A stretch of DNA of 57,636 bases from Pelagibacterales bacterium MED-G42 (GCA_002457485.1 NTJL01000004.1:1-57636), one strand, 5' to 3'. Counted from the first letter of the stretch, positions 11,087 to 21,900 are shown. The notes: generated by a model not told the origin, from the letters alone. Numbers and translations: made by a program.

Positions 11087-12505
11087 ATGTATAATCTTAA
11101 TTTAGTATTACCTGAAATATTTATCTCATTATCAATTATGTTTTTGCTGATTTTAGGAGTTTTTAAAAAAGATAGTTCAAAAATTATATATAATTTATCT
11201 ATTTTAATACTTTTAATTACAGCAGTTATCACATTTAATGAAACTCTTGCTATCAATAGAGTAACCCTATTTAATGACAGTATAATAGTCGATTATTTGT
11301 CATCGCTGATGAAAATTATTACTTTATTAGGAGCGTTCATGGTTTTGTTAATTTCATCTAGTTATCTTAAAACATTTAAGATTTTTAAAATTGAATATCC
11401 TATTTTGATATTATGTTCAGTATTAGGAATGATGGTTATGATAAGTTCTAATGATTTACTTGTATTTTATATGGGTCTAGAATTACAATCATTGGCACTA
11501 TATGTTTTAGCAACATTTAATAGAGATCAAATAAAGTCATCAGAAGCTGGTTTAAAATATTTTGTCTTAAGCGCATTATCATCTGGTTTACTTTTGTATG
11601 GATGTTCATTAATTTATGGTTTTTCAGGTTCAACTAATTTTGATGAGATTGCAAAACAACTTAATTATAATGAATATATTTTAACATTTGGTATTGTGTT
11701 TATTCTTGTAGGGTTAGCTTTTAAAGTTTCTGCTGTGCCATTTCATATGTGGGCACCTGACGTATATGAAGGTTCGCCAACCTCAGTGACATTGTTTTTT
11801 ACAATGGTTCCAAAGATTGCCGCATTAACTGTATTTATAAGATTTTTATATGTACCATTCTTAAATTTAATAGATCAATGGCAATTAATCATAGTTTTTT
11901 TATCTATATCCTCAATGCTGTTTGGCGCTATTGCAGCGATTGGTCAAACTAATTTAAAAAGATTAATAGCTTACAGTTCTATAAGTCATATAGGTTATAC
12001 ATTAGCCGGGCTTGCAACTAATACTAATGAGGGGTTACAAAGCTCTATAATTTACATAACTATTTACATCGTTATGAATTTAGCCCTTTTTTCTTGTTTG
12101 CTTATGTTAAAAAGAAATAATCAATATTATGAAGATATAGATGATCTTTCAGGGCTTTCAAAAAATCACCCACTATTATCATTATCATTACTTATAATAT
12201 TGTTTTCACTTGCAGGCATTCCACCTTTAGCTGGTTTTTTTGCAAAATTTTATATATTTAAAGCTGTGTTGGAGCAATCAATGTATTTCTTGGCTATAGT
12301 TGGGTTGCTATCAACAGTCGTAGCTGCTTTTTATTATTTAAGAATAATTAAGATAATTTACTTTGATAAAGAAAAGGAAAAATTTGATAATGATCATAAT
12401 TTATGGCTTAAATTTTCTCTTACATTTTCAACAATATTAATTCTTTTATACTTTATATCTCCAAGCCAACTAATAGATGTAGTTTCAAGAATTAATATCA
12501 TCTGA
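11087..12505 (+). CDS. nuoN: NADH-quinone oxidoreductase subunit N
   Basis: This is the third antiporter-like proton-pumping subunit (ND2 type), 472 aa and hydrophobic throughout. Conserved pieces include MGLELQSLALYVLATF near residue 130, with its membrane Glu, and KVSAVPFHMWAPDVYEGSPT near residue 220. It is the last nuo gene; the stop TGA shares one base with the birA start (TGATG). The junction with the housekeeping block downstream is uninterrupted, so complex I and birA may be co-transcribed. Confidence 0.97.
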   Translation: MYNLNLVLPEIFISLSIMFLLILGVFKKDSSKIIYNLSILILLITAVITFNETLAINRVTLFNDSIIVDYLSSLMKIITLLGAFMVLLISSSYLKTFKIFKIEYPILILCSVLGMMVMISSNDLLVFYMGLELQSLALYVLATFNRDQIKSSEAGLKYFVLSALSSGLLLYGCSLIYGFSGSTNFDEIAKQLNYNEYILTFGIVFILVGLAFKVSAVPFHMWAPDVYEGSPTSVTLFFTMVPKIAALTVFIRFLYVPFLNLIDQWQLIIVFLSISSMLFGAIAAIGQTNLKRLIAYSSISHIGYTLAGLATNTNEGLQSSIIYITIYIVMNLALFSCLLMLKRNNQYYEDIDDLSGLSKNHPLLSLSLLIILFSLAGIPPLAGFFAKFYIFKAVLEQSMYFLAIVGLLSTVVAAFYYLRIIKIIYFDKEKEKFDNDHNLWLKFSLTFSTILILLYFISPSQLIDVVSRINII

Positions 12506-13038
12506 TGAAATTTAAAAAATTTAAATTTAGTAAAGTAATTAGTACTAATAACACAGCAATAAGAATAATTAAAACAAATAAGTTCAGACTTGGAATGGTT
12601 GTAGCAGAAACTCAATCTAATGGTAAAGGTCAATACGGAAAAAAATGGATTTCACAAAAAGGAAATTTATTTGTCTCATTTTTCAACAAATTAGATAATA
12701 CAAAGTTAAAAATTAGTACCATTACTAAAATTAACTGTCTTTTGGTAAAAAAATTACTTTCTAAATTTACAAAAAAAAAGATTTTATTTAAAAAGCCAAA
12801 TGACCTTTTCATTAATAAAAAAAAAATTAGTGGGATCTTACAAGAAGTAATATTAATTAATGATAACAAATTTTTAGTAACTGGAATAGGTATAAATATA
12901 ACAAAAAATCCAAATATTAAAGATTATCCAGCTACAAACTTGCAAGAGATTACTAAAAAAAGTATTAGTAAAACAATTATTGAAAATAAACTGAAACAAA
13001 TTTTTGAAAAAAATTTATCAAAATTGTATAAGATTTAA
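12505..13038 (+). CDS. birA: Biotin--[acetyl-CoA-carboxylase] ligase, minimal catalytic form
   Basis: This enzyme should attach biotin to the carboxyl-carrier protein of acetyl-CoA carboxylase through biotinyl-AMP. The biotin/ATP loop is visible as QSNGKGQYGKKW (residues 37-48; GRGRRG in E. coli), followed by KKPNDLFINKKKISGILQE (residues 96-114) with the catalytic Lys region. At 177 aa it is much shorter than bifunctional BirA (~320 aa) and shorter than usual monofunctional enzymes (~230-250 aa). The N-terminal DNA-binding domain is absent and little is left for the C-terminal SH3-like domain. It probably acts as a ligase only. The position between nuoN and coaX is the usual alphaproteobacterial one. 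Confidence 0.9.
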   Translation: MKFKKFKFSKVISTNNTAIRIIKTNKFRLGMVVAETQSNGKGQYGKKWISQKGNLFVSFFNKLDNTKLKISTITKINCLLVKKLLSKFTKKKILFKKPNDLFINKKKISGILQEVILINDNKFLVTGIGINITKNPNIKDYPATNLQEITKKSISKTIIENKLKQIFEKNLSKLYKI

Positions 13039-13040
13039 CA

Positions 13041-13787
13041 ATGTATATTTTAGGTGATATTGGTAATACAGAAACAAAATTTTATCTTGTTTCAAAAAAA
13101 AAAAAAATTTTAAAAAAGATTATACTTTTATCTGAATCTGTAAATGATAAACAATTGAGTAATTTATGTAAAAAAAATAGAATTCAATTAAATAAAATAG
13201 AAAAAGTATTATTTTGTAGCGTTGTACCTAAAACATTTAATATAATTAAAAAATTTTTATCAAAAAAAATAAATTCAAAATGCTATGAGGTAAAAAACTT
13301 AAACTTAAAATCACTTATTAAAATAAAGGTAGACTATAAACAAGTAGGTTCAGATAGAATTACAAATTCAATTAGTTTAATGAATAATAAAAATAATTAT
13401 ATCATTTTAGATCTTGGAACAGCCACAACATTTGATGTAATTATTAAAAACACTTATTTTGGTGGCATTATTGCACCAGGTGTGAGATTATCTCTTAATA
13501 CCTTATCAGATAAGGCAACTTTGATACCAAAAATAGACTTAAAAAAAATTAATAAAGTAATTGGCAACAATACAATCACCGCAGTTAGATCAGGTTTTTT
13601 TTGGGGATATGCAGGTTTAATTGACAATATTATTAATTTAATTAAGAAAGAGACTAGAAAATCTTTTAAAGTAATTATTACAGGAGGATTTTCAAATTTA
13701 TTTAAAAACTCAATTAAAACGAAAGTAAGTCAAAATCAAGATATTACAATTAAAGGTCTAATAAAGATTTCAAAGTTAATTAAATAA
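13041..13787 (+). CDS. coaX: Type III pantothenate kinase
   Basis: CoaX phosphorylates pantothenate in the first committed step of coenzyme A synthesis. The acetate-kinase/Hsp70-like fold motifs are visible: phosphate-binding DIGNTETKF (residues 6-14, catalytic Asp D6), VGSDRITN (residues 102-109) with the pantothenate-contacting Asp/Arg, and LDLGTATTFDVI (residues 123-134). At 248 aa it has normal length. The coding region contains a run of 14 consecutive A bases at 13094-13107, read in frame as four lysines. It lies between birA and RNase J, the usual neighbours in alphaproteobacteria. Confidence 0.94.
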   Translation: MYILGDIGNTETKFYLVSKKKKILKKIILLSESVNDKQLSNLCKKNRIQLNKIEKVLFCSVVPKTFNIIKKFLSKKINSKCYEVKNLNLKSLIKIKVDYKQVGSDRITNSISLMNNKNNYIILDLGTATTFDVIIKNTYFGGIIAPGVRLSLNTLSDKATLIPKIDLKKINKVIGNNTITAVRSGFFWGYAGLIDNIINLIKKETRKSFKVIITGGFSNLFKNSIKTKVSQNQDITIKGLIKISKLIK

Positions 13788-13788
13788 T

Positions 13789-15447
13789 ATGAAAGACGAA
13801 TTATTATTTTGTCCCTTAGGTGGATCAGGTGAAATAGGTATGAACATGAACTTGTTTGGTTATGGTCAGCCAAGTGATCATAAATGGATTATGGTAGATA
13901 TAGGTGTAACTTTTGCAGATGATACTATTCCAGGTATTGATTTAATATATCCAGATCCAGGATTTATTGTTGAAAGAAGAGATAATTTATTAGGAATAGT
14001 TTTGACTCATGCCCACGAAGATCATATTGGAGCAATTGCACATTTATGGCCAAAACTTAAATGTAAAATATTTGCAACACCATTTACTGCAGTTTTAATT
14101 AGAGAAAAATTTAAAGAGAAACAAATTGATATTACAAATAATTTAAAAATTGTAGAGTTGAATGGTAAAGTTTCATTAGATCCTTTTGAAATTGAATATA
14201 TAACATTAACTCACTCTATATTAGAACCAAATGGTCTAAGAATTAAAACTTCAGCAGGTTCTATTTTACACACTGGTGATTGGAAAGTTGATCCTAACCC
14301 ATTAGTAGGAGAAAAAATAAATGAAAAAAGATTAAAAGAAATTGGTGAAGAGGGTGTCTTAGCTATGATTTGTGACTCTACGAATGTCTTGAGTGCTGGT
14401 AAATCAGGATCAGAACTTGATGTTAGAAAAAGTATGTTAAATATAATGTCTAGATTAAAAAAAAGAATAATCATAACTTCCTTTGCATCCAATGTAGCTA
14501 GAATGGAAACAGCTTTTTATTGTGCAGAACAAACAGGAAGACAAATTTCATTAGTTGGAAGGTCAATGCATCGTATTTACAAGGCCGCAAGACAATGTGG
14601 ATATTTAAAAAATGCTATTGAACCAATTGACTCACGTGAAGCAAAGAATTTCTCAAGAGAAAAAATTGTATATTTATGCACGGGTAGTCAAGGCGAACCA
14701 ATGGGTGCTATGGTGCGAATTTCGAGTTATGTTCATCCTGATGTTTTTATTGAAGAGGGTGACGCTGTTATATTTTCATCTAAAATTATTCCTGGAAATG
14801 AAAAAAAACTTTATAAACTTCACAACCAGCTAGTTAAAGATGGAATAGAAGTAATTTCTGAAGAAACTGAATTTGTTCATGTATCTGGCCACCCTAACAG
14901 AGAAGATCTTAAAGAGATGTATCAATGGGTAAAACCTAAATGTGTCATCCCTGTTCATGGTGAGCATAGACATATGATAGAGCACATTAATTTTGCCAAG
15001 GAAATGCAAGTTCCTCACCCAGTTCAGGTTGAAAATGGTGATATTGTTAAGTTATTTCCCGGAGATAAACCTGAAGTTTATGACAAAGCCCCAAGTGGAA
15101 GACTTTATTTAGATGGAAACGTAAGTGTAGATCCAGACTCTCAATCTATAAAAGATAGAAAAAATCTGAGCGCTAACGGATACTTAGAGGTAACTATTAT
15201 GATTACGCCAAAGGGGAACATACATAATAACCCAGTACTTTCTTTTAGAGGTTTGCCAATCGAAGATAAGGATGAATTTAATTATGGTTTGGTTGAAGAA
15301 ATAGAAATAATATCAAGAACATTTAAAGTTGGAAGTAAACAACAAGAGCATAATTTAATTGATGCTTTAAAAATTGCTTGTAGAAAATTTGCTAAAGAAA
15401 GAACTGGGAAAAAACCTTTCACAAATATTAATTTAGTAAGAATTTAA
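13789..15447 (+). CDS. rnj: Ribonuclease J
   Basis: This is a metallo-beta-lactamase/beta-CASP ribonuclease with endo- and 5'-3' exonuclease activity in RNA maturation and decay. The zinc-binding signature HAHEDH is at residues 74-79 within LTHAHEDHIGA. Further metal ligands occur in the HTGDWKVD and VSGHPNREDL segments, the latter being the beta-CASP motif region. At 552 aa it has the usual length. It is encoded directly after coaX with a one-base gap and overlaps the next gene by one base. Confidence 0.96.
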   Translation: MKDELLFCPLGGSGEIGMNMNLFGYGQPSDHKWIMVDIGVTFADDTIPGIDLIYPDPGFIVERRDNLLGIVLTHAHEDHIGAIAHLWPKLKCKIFATPFTAVLIREKFKEKQIDITNNLKIVELNGKVSLDPFEIEYITLTHSILEPNGLRIKTSAGSILHTGDWKVDPNPLVGEKINEKRLKEIGEEGVLAMICDSTNVLSAGKSGSELDVRKSMLNIMSRLKKRIIITSFASNVARMETAFYCAEQTGRQISLVGRSMHRIYKAARQCGYLKNAIEPIDSREAKNFSREKIVYLCTGSQGEPMGAMVRISSYVHPDVFIEEGDAVIFSSKIIPGNEKKLYKLHNQLVKDGIEVISEETEFVHVSGHPNREDLKEMYQWVKPKCVIPVHGEHRHMIEHINFAKEMQVPHPVQVENGDIVKLFPGDKPEVYDKAPSGRLYLDGNVSVDPDSQSIKDRKNLSANGYLEVTIMITPKGNIHNNPVLSFRGLPIEDKDEFNYGLVEEIEIISRTFKVGSKQQEHNLIDALKIACRKFAKERTGKKPFTNINLVRI

Positions 15448-15692
15448 TGAGCGTCACTGGTTTAGCAATTATTTATATCATTATTTGGTGGATTGTTTTC
15501 TTTGCTATCTTACCTATTGATGTAAATAGAAATAAAACTGTAAGAATCGAAGGAGAGGACCCTGGATCTCCAGAAAACCCAAAAATGTTTAAAAAATTCT
15601 TATATTGCACTGGAATAACTTCTGTTATTTTTGTGATAATTTATTTATTAATGAAATATGAATATCTAAATTTAAGAAATATGATTAATTAA
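15447..15692 (+). CDS. DUF1467 family small membrane protein
   Basis: This is an 81-aa protein with two predicted membrane segments (about residues 5-22 and 52-68). Between them lies a conserved polar loop with PIDVNRNKT and GEDPGSPENP. The pattern matches the DUF1467 family, found next to RNase J and proS in many alphaproteobacteria. Its function is unknown. It starts on the last base of the RNase J stop and ends one base before proS, so it is clearly part of the same transcription unit. Conservation of the small gene in a streamlined genome suggests a real role. Confidence 0.85.
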   Translation: MSVTGLAIIYIIIWWIVFFAILPIDVNRNKTVRIEGEDPGSPENPKMFKKFLYCTGITSVIFVIIYLLMKYEYLNLRNMIN

Positions 15693-15693
15693 A

Positions 15694-17028
15694 ATGTTTT
15701 TATCAAATTCATTTATACCAATTTTAAAAAATAACCCATCAGAAGCAAAAATCAAATCACATCAATTAATGCTGAGAGTTGGAATGATTAAACAAGCTTC
15801 AGCAGGAATTTATTCATGGCTTCCTTTAGGTTTTAAAGTAATGAAAAAAATTGAGGATATTGTTCGTCAAGAGCAAAATAAAATCGGTGCTCAAGAAATA
15901 TTGATGCCTACTATTCAGTCAAGTGAAATATGGAAAGAAAGTGGTCGCTACGATGATTATGGTGAAGAGATGCTTAGAATTACAGATCGACAAAATAGAG
16001 AAATGTTGTATGGGCCAACTAATGAGGAGCAAGTGACAGAAATTTTTAGATCATCAATTAAATCTTATAAATCGTTACCACAACTTCTTTATCACATTCA
16101 GTGGAAGTTTAGAGATGAAATTAGACCTAGGTTCGGGATTATGAGAGGGAGAGAATTTTTTATGAAGGATGCATATTCATTTGATGTTTCAGATGAAGAG
16201 GCATTTTATTCTTACAATAAATTTTTTCTTTCTTATCTAAGAACATTTAAAAGGTTGTCTTTGACTGCTATTCCAATGGCTGCAGATACAGGTCCAATTG
16301 GTGGTAATTTATCACATGAATTTATTATTCTTGCTGAAACAGGTGAGAGTAAAATTTTTACTGATAAAAGAATCTTTGATCTAAATAGTGATGAAACTAA
16401 ATTAGAAAAATTATCATTAGAAAGTATGAGAAAAAAGTATGAACAATACTATGCTGTTACAGATGAAAAATTTAATAAAGAAGAATTTGAAAAAATAGTT
16501 TCAGAAGGCAATAGATTAATTACCAAAGGAATTGAAGTTGGACACATTTTTTATTTTGGAGACAAATATTCAAAATCAATGGGTGCCTCTGTCGACCTAC
16601 CTGGTGGTAAAAAAGATTTTGTTAAAATGGGCTCTTATGGAATTGGTGTATCAAGGTTAGTTGGTGCAATTATTGAGGCAAAATATGATGATAAAAATGA
16701 AATCATGAAATGGCCATTGTCTGTTGCTCCTTATGATATTGCTTTGATACCTATGATTAATAAAAATGATGATGCTGCCTTAGAAAAGGCAAAGAATATT
16801 AATGTGGAATTAATTAAAAATAATATAGATGCTATTATCGATGATACAGATGAAAATTTATCGTCAAAAATAAAAAAAATGAATTTAATTGGCTCTCCAT
16901 ATCAAATAATAATTGGAAAAAAAAGCGATGGTGATTTACTAGAGTTTAAAGAAGTAGGAGAAGAGACGCAAAATTTACCATTAAAAAAAATAATTGAAAT
17001 TATAAATAAACAAAAAAATTCGATTTGA
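15694..17028 (+). CDS. proS: Prolyl-tRNA synthetase
   Basis: This class II aminoacyl-tRNA synthetase charges tRNA-Pro. Class II motif 2 is visible around QWKFRDEIRPRFGIMRGREF, together with TNEEQVTEIFRSSIKSYKSLP. Motif 3 is in GSYGIGVSRLVGAIIE, and an anticodon-binding domain follows from about residue 345. At 444 aa it is the short alphaproteobacterial type, which lacks the ~180-aa editing insertion of E. coli ProS. The stop overlaps the TTG start of the next gene. Confidence 0.97.
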   Translation: MFLSNSFIPILKNNPSEAKIKSHQLMLRVGMIKQASAGIYSWLPLGFKVMKKIEDIVRQEQNKIGAQEILMPTIQSSEIWKESGRYDDYGEEMLRITDRQNREMLYGPTNEEQVTEIFRSSIKSYKSLPQLLYHIQWKFRDEIRPRFGIMRGREFFMKDAYSFDVSDEEAFYSYNKFFLSYLRTFKRLSLTAIPMAADTGPIGGNLSHEFIILAETGESKIFTDKRIFDLNSDETKLEKLSLESMRKKYEQYYAVTDEKFNKEEFEKIVSEGNRLITKGIEVGHIFYFGDKYSKSMGASVDLPGGKKDFVKMGSYGIGVSRLVGAIIEAKYDDKNEIMKWPLSVAPYDIALIPMINKNDDAALEKAKNINVELIKNNIDAIIDDTDENLSSKIKKMNLIGSPYQIIIGKKSDGDLLEFKEVGEETQNLPLKKIIEIINKQKNSI

Positions 17029-18260
17029 TTTCTACACTAGAAAAAGAAGTTACATTAAGATTTTTAAAAGCCAGAAAGAAAGATGGTTTTTTAAATGTAA
17101 TTTCAATATTTTCATTTATAGGAATTAGTCTTGGAGTCGCTGTTTTAATAATTGTTATGTCTGTTATGAATGGATTTAGGACTGAGTTAATTAATAAGAT
17201 TGTTGGGTTTAATCCACATATAACTATTCAGTCATATGATGATGAAGGAATTAGTCCAGATAAGGTAAAAAATAATGAATTGACTAAAATTTCAAAAAAT
17301 ATAGCATTTAGTAATTCTGGCGAAGCCATTATATTAAAAAGAAATAGTTCTAAAGGTATACTTCTAAGAGGATATAAAACTGATGATTTTTCAGAACTCC
17401 AAATTATCAAAAATAATAAATTTAAGGGTAATAACCAGGGATTAAACAAGGACTCCATCTCTATAGGGAATGAATTAAGCTTTTCTTTAGATATCAAAAT
17501 TGGTGATAAAATTACTTTAATGTCACCATCAGGTATAGAAACTATAATTGGTAGCATGCCTAAGCAAAAAACTTTTATAGTTCATTCAATTTTTAATAGC
17601 GGTTTGGCAGACTTCGATAATAATATAGCACTAATTAATTTAGATACATTAGATGAATTTTTTGGATATGAAATTAAAGATAGAAACCTTGAGATTTATT
17701 TAATTAACCCAAAAAACATAGAATATCAAAAGAATATAATAAAAAATATTTTTGATGAAGAACTGATATATACCTGGGCAGATATGAATAGTTCGTTATT
17801 TTCTGCACTTAAGGTTGAACGTAACGTAATGTTTATAATATTATCATTAATTATAATAGTTGCTGCCTTTAATATAATTTCAGGTTTAACAATATTAGTT
17901 AAAAATAAAACAAGAGATATCGCAATCTTAAAATCTATTGGAGTTTTAAATAAGTCAATTATAAAAATATTTTTTTTAATAGGAGTTATTATTGGTACTT
18001 CCGCAACATTTTTTGGAATTTTCTTAGGAGTAACTTTTTCAATTTATATAGAAAATTTTAGACAATTTTTGAGTTCTATATTTAATATAAGTCTTTTTCC
18101 AGAGGAGATATATTTTTTAAGCAAAATGCCCTCTGAAATAAATCTAACATCTATATTTATAGTATCAATTTGCTCCATATTAATAACAATAATTGTATCT
18201 ATTTTTCCAGCATTTAAAGCTTCTAAATTAGATCCAATCAAATCAATAAAATATGAATAA
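17025..18260 (+). CDS. lolC: Lipoprotein-releasing ABC transporter permease (LolC/LolE family)
   Basis: This permease extracts outer-membrane lipoproteins from the inner membrane for transfer to LolA, powered by LolD. The N-terminus has the family pattern RFLKARKKDGFLNVIS followed by a membrane helix with SFIGISLGVAVLIIVMSVMNGFR. There is a large periplasmic domain (about residues 50-270) and three C-terminal membrane helices (about 275-305, 320-345, 375-400). The start is TTG 17025, in a TTGA overlap with proS; the first in-frame ATG would remove the first helix. Only one LolC/E-type gene is present, so the permease may be a homodimer or pair with a partner encoded elsewhere. Confidence 0.92.
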   Translation: MISTLEKEVTLRFLKARKKDGFLNVISIFSFIGISLGVAVLIIVMSVMNGFRTELINKIVGFNPHITIQSYDDEGISPDKVKNNELTKISKNIAFSNSGEAIILKRNSSKGILLRGYKTDDFSELQIIKNNKFKGNNQGLNKDSISIGNELSFSLDIKIGDKITLMSPSGIETIIGSMPKQKTFIVHSIFNSGLADFDNNIALINLDTLDEFFGYEIKDRNLEIYLINPKNIEYQKNIIKNIFDEELIYTWADMNSSLFSALKVERNVMFIILSLIIIVAAFNIISGLTILVKNKTRDIAILKSIGVLNKSIIKIFFLIGVIIGTSATFFGIFLGVTFSIYIENFRQFLSSIFNISLFPEEIYFLSKMPSEINLTSIFIVSICSILITIIVSIFPAFKASKLDPIKSIKYE

Positions 18261-18930
18261 TTTACTTGAATTAAAAAATATTTCAAAAAGTTTTATTACT
18301 GAAACTGAAATTAAAGTTTTAAAAAAATTATCTTTTACTTTCAAAAAAGGCAAGGTTTATTCATTAATGGGTCCGTCTGGAGCTGGAAAATCTACTTTAC
18401 TTAATTTGATCTCATTAATAGACAGACCTTCTAGTGGTGTAATTAAATTTAATAATCAAATGATTAATTTTGATAAAAAAAATAAAAATGATTTATTTAG
18501 AGCAAAAAATATAGGTATAATTTATCAACAAAATAACTTACTGCCTGATTTTACTGCATTGGAGAATGTCTATTTAGCGTCATTATCAAATGGTACTAAT
18601 AAAGATATAGCAAAAGAAAAAGCAAAAGATTTATTAAAAAAAGTTGGTCTTTCAAATCGAATGGAACATTTTCCTTCACAATTATCTGGTGGTGAGTCTC
18701 AAAGGGTAGCAATTGTAAGAGCAATAATTAATGAGCCATCTATTATATTAGCTGATGAGCCAACAGGTAGTTTAGACGTGAATACAGCTAAAAAAATTTT
18801 TGAACTTTTAGATAATCAAAAAAATTCAAATAGATTAATTATTTTTGCAACTCATAATAGATTTTTTGCTAATAAGGCAGATTGCCTTTTAGAGATGACT
18901 GATGGTAGTATAAAATCTATTAATGTCTGA
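18253..18930 (+). CDS. lolD: Lipoprotein-releasing ABC transporter ATP-binding protein
   Basis: This is the ATPase of the Lol lipoprotein-release system. It has Walker A GPSGAGKST (about residues 39-47), the Q-loop region YQQNNLLPDFTALENV, the LSGGESQRVAIVRA signature, Walker B IILADEPTG and the switch His in IIFATHNR. At 225 aa it is the usual size. It overlaps the permease gene by 8 bases (ATGAATAA) and dnaE by 8 bases (ATGTCTGA). Confidence 0.94.
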   Translation: MNNLLELKNISKSFITETEIKVLKKLSFTFKKGKVYSLMGPSGAGKSTLLNLISLIDRPSSGVIKFNNQMINFDKKNKNDLFRAKNIGIIYQQNNLLPDFTALENVYLASLSNGTNKDIAKEKAKDLLKKVGLSNRMEHFPSQLSGGESQRVAIVRAIINEPSIILADEPTGSLDVNTAKKIFELLDNQKNSNRLIIFATHNRFFANKADCLLEMTDGSIKSINV

Positions 18931-21900
18931 GTCTTTAATTCAAAATTTTAATCATTTAAAAATTCATTCACAATATTCAATTTGTGAAGGGGCAATAAAA
19001 ATTGACGATTTACAAAGTTTTTCTAAATCAAATAAGATTAGATCTTTAGGTTTATGTGATACTACAAACTTATGTGGTGCCTTAGAATTTTCAGAAAAAA
19101 TTTCAAAAATTGGAACTCAACCAATTATAGGAACTCAAATAAATTTTAAATATTCTGATACCATTGGATTATTACCAGTGTTCGCTCTTAATGATGATGG
19201 TTATAGAAGAATAATCAAAATGTCATCAAAATCATTTCTTGACAATGATAAACTCTCAGATCCACATGTAAAATTTGAGGATTTATTGCATGACAATGAA
19301 GGAGTGGGTATCTTTTCAGGTACTGTTTATGGATTATTTGGGCAATTATATGAAAAAGGAAAGTTTAGTGTAATAGATAATTTATATAATAAAATAAAAT
19401 CTAGCTTTGGAGATAGATTTTATTTAGAAATACAACGTCATAATGATTTAAACGAAGTAGGTTTTGAAAAGTTTAATTTAAAAAAATCGTTAGAAATTAA
19501 GATCCCTTTAATTGCTACTAATGAAGTATTTTATTTAAATAAAGAAATGCATGAAGCACATGATGCATTGATTTGTATAGGACATAAAACTTATGTTAAT
19601 GAAAAATCTAGAATAAGATTTAGTGATCAACATTATCTTAAAACAAATGATGAAATGTCAGAATTATTTGCTGATTTACCAGAAGCATTGGAAAATAATT
19701 ATAATTTTCCTTTAAGATGCAGTTTTAGACCATTATTTTCAAATCCAATTCTTCCAAATATTAGTTCAGAAAAGGGTGGAAATGCAGACGATATATTAAA
19801 AAAAGATTCATTGAATGGATTAAGATTAAAATTTGATAGAGTTTTTGGAGTTAAGATTAAAGATCTTGAATATAGTAAAACTTTTATTGAATATAAAGAC
19901 AGACTTGATCATGAACTTTCCATAATTATTGAAATGAAATACTCTAGTTATTTTCTAATTGTATCCGACTATATTAAATGGGCCAAAAATAATGATATTC
20001 CAGTCGGACCAGGCAGGGGATCTGGAGCGGGATCCTTAGTTGCTTGGTGCCTTTCAATTACTGATGTAGATCCAATTAAATTTAATTTAATTTTTGAAAG
20101 ATTTTTAAATCCTGATCGTATTTCAATGCCTGATTTTGATATAGATTTTTGTGAAGAAAAAAGAGATCAAGTTTTTGAATACCTTACCAAAAAATACAAA
20201 GATAGTGTTGCTCATATTATTACATTTGGAAAACTTAAAGCTAGGATGGTTATAAGAGATGTAGGAAGAGTTTTAGGATTACCATATGGATTTGTAGATA
20301 GTATTTCAAAAATGATACCATTTGATCCCTCAAGACCACAAACTTTAACCGAATGTATTTCTAGTGAACCAAGGTTGCAAAAATTAGTAAATGAAGACCC
20401 AAGAGTAAAAAAATTAACTGACCTGTCTTTAAAATTAGAGGGATTAAATAGAAATGTAGCAACTCATGCAGCTGGTGTAGTTATAGCTGATAAACAACTT
20501 ACTGAAGTAGTTCCTTTGTATAAAGATAATTCTTCAAACTTACTTTTGCCCTCAACACAATTTGATATGTATTCAGCAGAAAATGCTGGATTAATAAAAT
20601 TTGACTTTCTTGGTCTAAAAACACTTACAGTCATTAATAACACCCAAAAATTAGCAAAAAAAATTGATAACAATTTTGATATTGAAAAGATTAGTTTTGA
20701 GGATCAAAATGTTTTTGAGTTAATGTCTTCAGGTATGACTGTTGGATTATTTCAAATTGAAAGTGCTGGTATGCGAGAAGCCTTAATTCAAATGAAACCG
20801 AATCATATTGAAGATATAATTGCACTTGTTGCACTTTATAGACCGGGTCCAATGAGCAATATTCCAACATACAACGACTGTAAACATGGTAAACAAACAC
20901 CTGATTATTTACATCCACTTTTGGAAAATATTCTAAAACCAACTTATGGTGTTATTATATATCAAGAACAGGTCATGCAGATAGCTCAAAAATTATCTGG
21001 TTTCACTGCTGGTCAAGCTGATTTATTAAGAAGAGCCATGGGTAAAAAGAAAAGGGCAGAATTAGAAAAACAAAAACAAGGTTTTATTTCTGGAGCATTA
21101 AACAATGGAATTTCTAAGGATGTTGCTGCTGGAATTTTTTTAAAAATTGAACCATTTGCAGAGTATGGTTTTAATAAAAGTCATGCCGCTGCATACGCAA
21201 TTATTTCATATCAAACAGCATATCTAAAAACGTATTATCCAAAAGAATTTATTGCAGCTTCTATGACTATGGATATTTCTAATCAAAATAAATTAAGTGA
21301 ATTTTATGAAGAACTAAAAAGATTAAATATAGAAGTGATAAGACCAGATATTAATGAATGTTTTGCAGATTTTAGAACTATTGATAATAATTTTTATTAC
21401 GCTCTTGGAGGTATAAAAGCAGTTGGGTACGAAGCAATTTCAAATATTGTTGATGAAAGGTTAAAAAATGGAAAATTTTTATCAATCAATGATTTTTTGA
21501 ATAGAGTTAACCCTAAAGATATAAATAAACTTCAATTAGAAGGTTTGGTAAAAGCTGGTGCGTTTGATAAATTAAATTCTAATAGACAAGCATTGTTTAA
21601 TGCAATTCCTAGCTTTATTTCAAAAAATAAAAATATTTTTGATAATAAATCAACTAATCAAATTGATTTATTTAATGAAGATGAAACAGGTCAAAATAAT
21701 ATTATCAGTAACATAGAAGACTGGAAATTTGAACATAGATTATCAAAAGAGTTTGAGGCAGTAGGCTTCTTTATTTCAGACCATCCGTTAAATCAATTTA
21801 CTGAAATTTTTGAAGATTATAAAATTAAAGATTACTCTAATTTTTGTACTAATGATAATTTAAAAGAAGGAAATATTGCAGCAACATTATTAAAAGTTCA

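Noticed and set aside
13041..13787. Possible frameshift in coaX caused by the A14 run
   Set aside because: The reading frame is intact on both sides and all three family motifs are in one frame, so no disruption is present in this sequence.
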